Shown here: positions 7,116-9,205 of the stretch, piece by piece
How the letters are laid out: each line of letters begins with the position of its first letter
Numbering within the stretch: the stretch's first letter is position 1
Origin: an uncultured Lysobacteraceae bacterium
GTDB taxonomy: Bacteria; Pseudomonadota; Gammaproteobacteria; Xanthomonadales; Rhodanobacteraceae
Direction: 5' to 3'
Length of the DNA stretch: 9,205 bases
Assembly (NCBI GenBank): GCA_946480705.1
Contig: CAMLLF010000109.1
Location: 1 to 9,205 of the forward strand
Position numbers and translations under genes: made by a program
The notes under the pieces: model-generated
The model's database searches: none
What the model was told of the DNA's origin: nothing
Seen by the model: the letters and a program-made list of their open reading frames with translations, nothing else

Positions 7116-7580
7116 ATGTCGACTCGTCGTATCCGTCTGATCGCCGCAGCAACCCTTGCCGTGTTCGGCGCCGCCTCGGTCCAGGCCGAACAGGCCCAGC
7201 CGAGCAGCGCCTATGTCGCGACCATCTACTTCCAGCACATCACGCCGGCGGTCCTGAATCCGGGGCAGTGGGTCAACACGCCGGGCACGTACGTGATCTC
7301 CGCCAATACGCTCGCTGACTGCCAGGATCAGGTCGACGGCAAGCTCGACTGGCTGGGGGCGCCGGCGCAGAACGACAGCGACGGCCACTACGCCGTGATG
7401 TCGGTGCATCCGTGCCGGTACCGCCCGGCCTGGGCCGTCGGCGAGGCGAACTCCGGTATCAGCGTCGACTTCGTGCACGACTTCGTCGAAGGCGAGAACG
7501 TGCTGCGCGAGCGCTATCAGATCAACCGCTACGAAGCCGAGCTCGACGCGCTGCACAAGCGTTTCGTTCCGGCGCAGTAA
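7116..7580 (+). CDS. Small exported protein of unknown function with two mature cysteines
   Basis: 154 residues, not recognised. A Sec signal peptide ([24 protein letters not shown]) has a V-Q-A cleavage site after residue 24, giving a mature protein of about 130 residues, probably periplasmic or secreted. The mature part begins in a Gln/Ser-rich stretch, has two cysteines (69 and 100) that could form one disulfide, and ends in an Arg/Glu/Tyr-rich helix-like tail ([20 protein letters not shown]). There is no membrane helix beyond the signal. It lacks the CGEFDDDY and HHS motifs of the neighbouring pair, so shared ancestry is not evident. The ATG at 7116 has GGAG (7106-7109) 6 bases upstream; the frame is open upstream to 6936, but without signal-peptide character. 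It is transcribed divergently from the pair and ends at a strong hairpin. Confidence 0.85.
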   Translation: MSTRRIRLIAAATLAVFGAASVQAEQAQPSSAYVATIYFQHITPAVLNPGQWVNTPGTYVISANTLADCQDQVDGKLDWLGAPAQNDSDGHYAVMSVHPCRYRPAWAVGEANSGISVDFVHDFVEGENVLRERYQINRYEAELDALHKRFVPAQ

Positions 7581-7594
7581 TCCGTCCGGGCGGA

Positions 7595-7628
7595 GCCGGG
7601 CCGGCGCGGGCAACCGCGCCGGCCCGGC
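7595..7628 (+). terminator. Strong GC-rich hairpin with GCAA loop after the 7116-7580 gene
   Basis: A perfect 15-base stem, GCCGGGCCGGCGCGG / CCGCGCCGGCCCGGC, closed by the GNRA-type tetraloop GCAA (7610-7613). It begins 15 bases after the stop codon. It is followed by ATATTCC rather than a T-tract. It would separate this gene from trpD. Confidence 0.7.
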
Positions 7629-7668
7629 ATATTCCAAGTACGACACTGATCTTTACGGTCCGACTGCT

Positions 7669-7674
7669 TATCAT
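7669..7674 (+). promoter_or_regulatory. Candidate -10 element (TATCAT) upstream of trpD
   Basis: TATCAT, 5 of 6 matches to TATAAT, lies 28 bases before the trpD GTG and after the hairpin that ends the preceding gene, so it is well placed to drive trpDC. The -35 region is weak: CTGATC (7646-7651) at 17-base spacing matches only 3 of 6. The surrounding 7629-7675 stretch is noticeably AT-richer than its flanks. Confidence 0.4.
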
Positions 7675-7702
7675 CGCCGCCCCTGAACCGCCGGAGCCGG
7701 CC

Positions 7703-8740
7703 GTGGCGATCACCCCGCAACAGGCACTGCAGCGAACGATCGAGCATCGCGAGATCTTTCACGACGAGATGGTCGACCTCATGGGCCAGATCATGCGCGG
7801 CGAGGTCTCGCCGGTCATGGTCGCCGCCATCGTGACCGGGCTGCGCGTCAAGAAGGAAACCGTCGGCGAGATCAGCGCCGCGGCCGAGGTCATGCGCGAA
7901 CTGTCGGCCAAGGTCGTCACGCCGGGCTATCCGTATTTCGTCGACATCGTCGGTACCGGCGGCGACAGCGCGCACAGCTTCAATATCTCCACGACGTCGA
8001 TGTTCGTCGCGGCGGCCTGCGGCGCGCATGTCGCCAAGCACGGCAACCGCAGCGTGTCGTCGAAATCGGGCAGCGCCGACGTGCTCGAAGCGCTCGGCGC
8101 GCGCATCGACCTCGATGCCGAACGCGTCGCGGCCTGTCTCGCGGAGACGCGCATCGGCTTCATGTTCGCGCCGAACCATCATCCGGCCATGAAGGTGGTC
8201 GCGCCGGTGCGCAAGGAAATGGGCGTGCGCACCCTGTTCAACATTCTGGGACCGCTGACCAACCCGGCCGGCGCGCCGAACATCCTGATGGGCGTGTTCC
8301 ATCCCGATCTCGTCGGTATCCAGGTGCGCGTGCTGCAGGAACTCGGCGCAAAGCACGCGCTGGTCGTGCACGGCCGCGACGGTCTCGACGAGATCTCGCT
8401 CGGCGGCGCCACGCTGGTCGGCGAACTGCGCGACGGCGTCGTCACCGAGTACGAGCTCCATCCCGAGGAATTCGGGTTCTCGATGGCCTCGTCGCGCCAG
8501 CTCGCCGTGGCCGATGCCGAGGAATCGCGGCAGCGCGTGCTCGAAGTGCTCGACAACCAGCCCGGGCCGGCGCGCGATATCGTCGTGCTGAACACCGGCG
8601 CCGCGCTGTATGCGGCCAATCTCGCCGGTTCGGTCGCCGAAGGCGTCGCGCTCGCGAACGAGGCCGTCGCGACCGGCGAGGCGCGATCCAAGCTCGACCA
8701 GTTCGTCGCCGTGACGCGGCGGCTCGCCGGCGCGGCCTGA
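7703..8740 (+). CDS. trpD: Anthranilate phosphoribosyltransferase
   Basis: 345 residues, normal for the family. It transfers the phosphoribosyl group of PRPP to anthranilate, the second step of tryptophan synthesis, in the cytoplasm. Signatures: an N-terminal helical part ([19 protein letters not shown]), the PRPP/pyrophosphate loop VGTGGDS (83-89), HSFNIST (91-97), the [20 protein letters not shown] stretch (112-131), NHHPAMK (158-164), [20 protein letters not shown] (169-188) and the metal-binding DGLDE (226-230). I chose the GTG at 7703 because GGAG (7693-7696) lies 6 bases upstream and the N-terminus then has family-typical length; the frame is open upstream to 7412, inside the previous gene, which is not plausible. 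It is followed after 43 bases by trpC. Monofunctional: not fused to trpG as in E. coli. Confidence 0.97.
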   Translation: MAITPQQALQRTIEHREIFHDEMVDLMGQIMRGEVSPVMVAAIVTGLRVKKETVGEISAAAEVMRELSAKVVTPGYPYFVDIVGTGGDSAHSFNISTTSMFVAAACGAHVAKHGNRSVSSKSGSADVLEALGARIDLDAERVAACLAETRIGFMFAPNHHPAMKVVAPVRKEMGVRTLFNILGPLTNPAGAPNILMGVFHPDLVGIQVRVLQELGAKHALVVHGRDGLDEISLGGATLVGELRDGVVTEYELHPEEFGFSMASSRQLAVADAEESRQRVLEVLDNQPGPARDIVVLNTGAALYAANLAGSVAEGVALANEAVATGEARSKLDQFVAVTRRLAGAA

Positions 8741-8783
8741 GGCCGGCGGTTTCCAAGGACGATTTGCCACTGCGAGGCGTGAC

Positions 8784-9205
8784 GTGAGCGACATTCTCCA
8801 GAAAATTCTTGCGCGCAAGGCCGAGGAAGTGCAGGCGCGCAGCGCCCGGGTTTCCCTGCGTGCGCTGTCGGCCCAGGTCGACGGCGCGCCTGCGGTACGC
8901 GGCTTCGCCGACGCGCTGCGCGCGCGGATTGCGGCCCAGCAACCGGCCGTGATCGCCGAGGTCAAGAAGGCCAGCCCGAGCAAGGGCGTGATCCGGCCCG
9001 ACTTCGATCCGGCCGCGATCGCGCGCAGCTACGAGGCCGGCGACGCCGCCTGCCTGTCGGTATTGACCGACGTCGACTTCTTCCAGGGCAGCGACGCGTA
9101 CCTGCAGGCCGCGCGCGCTGCCTGCGCGCTGCCGGTGCTGCGCAAGGACTTCACGGTCGACGCATACCAGGTCTACGAGGCGCGCGTGCTCGGCGCCGAC
9201 TGCAT
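8784..9205 (+). CDS. trpC: Indole-3-glycerol phosphate synthase, N-terminal 140 residues (cut by the right edge)
   Basis: TIM-barrel enzyme that decarboxylates and closes carboxyphenylamino-deoxyribulose phosphate to indole-3-glycerol phosphate, the fourth reaction of tryptophan synthesis. About half of a usual protein of roughly 265 residues is present. Signatures: [15 protein letters not shown] at the start, then [21 protein letters not shown] (56-76) with Glu59 and Lys61, [14 protein letters not shown] (90-103), and [18 protein letters not shown] (117-134) with Lys121 at the position of the general-acid lysine. The start is GTG at 8784, with GAGG (8774-8777) 6 bases upstream; no ATG fits. 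The 43-base gap after trpD holds no hairpin that I can see, so the two genes probably share a transcript. Whether a TrpF domain is fused at the C-terminus cannot be seen. Confidence 0.96.
   Translation, partial: MSDILQKILARKAEEVQARSARVSLRALSAQVDGAPAVRGFADALRARIAAQQPAVIAEVKKASPSKGVIRPDFDPAAIARSYEAGDAACLSVLTDVDFFQGSDAYLQAARAACALPVLRKDFTVDAYQVYEARVLGADC

Noticed and set aside
6294..7646. 450-codon minus-strand open frame across the exported-protein region
   Set aside because: It opposes the signal-peptide gene at 7116-7580 and trails into the wrong frame of the eight-cysteine gene; no domain or ribosome site.
7529..8983. 484-codon minus-strand open frame opposite trpD/trpC
   Set aside because: It is antisense to unmistakable TrpD and TrpC sequence; composition is typical of a shadow.

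Overview
The window is GC-rich (codon third positions are mostly G or C) and looks like the chromosome of a gammaproteobacterium, most likely of the Xanthomonadales/Lysobacterales. That placement is an inference from the TrpG, TrpD and TrpC protein sequences, the high GC content and the architecture of the TPR-membrane-PAS protein. No database search was possible. I see no phage, insertion sequence, CRISPR array, tRNA or rRNA.

Layout. (1) 1-2499, minus strand: an efflux operon. A membrane fusion protein (2499-1408) is joined by an ATGA overlap to an RND pump permease that runs off the left edge. (2) 2500-2812: a divergent intergenic region with a 16-bp perfect palindrome and a weak -10-like hexamer. 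(3) 2813-5588, plus strand: trpG, overlapped by ATGA with a large gene for a signal peptide-TPR-coiled coil-membrane segment-PAS protein. That gene carries an apparent 1-base frameshift near 4960-4985. (4) 5632-6751, minus strand: two tandem, clearly paralogous small secreted proteins. Each has eight cysteines in a matching pattern, a CGEFDDDY motif, an HHS-x-Y motif, and a predicted mature N-terminus starting with histidine. (5) 7116-7580, plus strand: a third small exported protein that I do not recognise. (6) 7703 to the right edge, plus strand: trpD and the first 140 codons of trpC, both with GTG starts.

How it fits together. TrpG (glutamine amidotransferase subunit of anthranilate synthase), TrpD and TrpC act in successive steps from chorismate to indole-3-glycerol phosphate. 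The set is interrupted: about 4.3 kb, holding the TPR-PAS gene and three small exported proteins, separates trpG from trpDC, and trpE is not visible. Because minus-strand genes and a strong hairpin (7595-7628) lie upstream of trpD, trpDC probably uses its own promoter. GC-rich hairpins of closely related sequence follow the transcription units ending at 5588/5632, 6299 and 7580, and look like a local style of terminator without a U-tract.

The least familiar content is the pair of eight-cysteine proteins and their neighbour at 7116-7580. I could assign neither to a known family.
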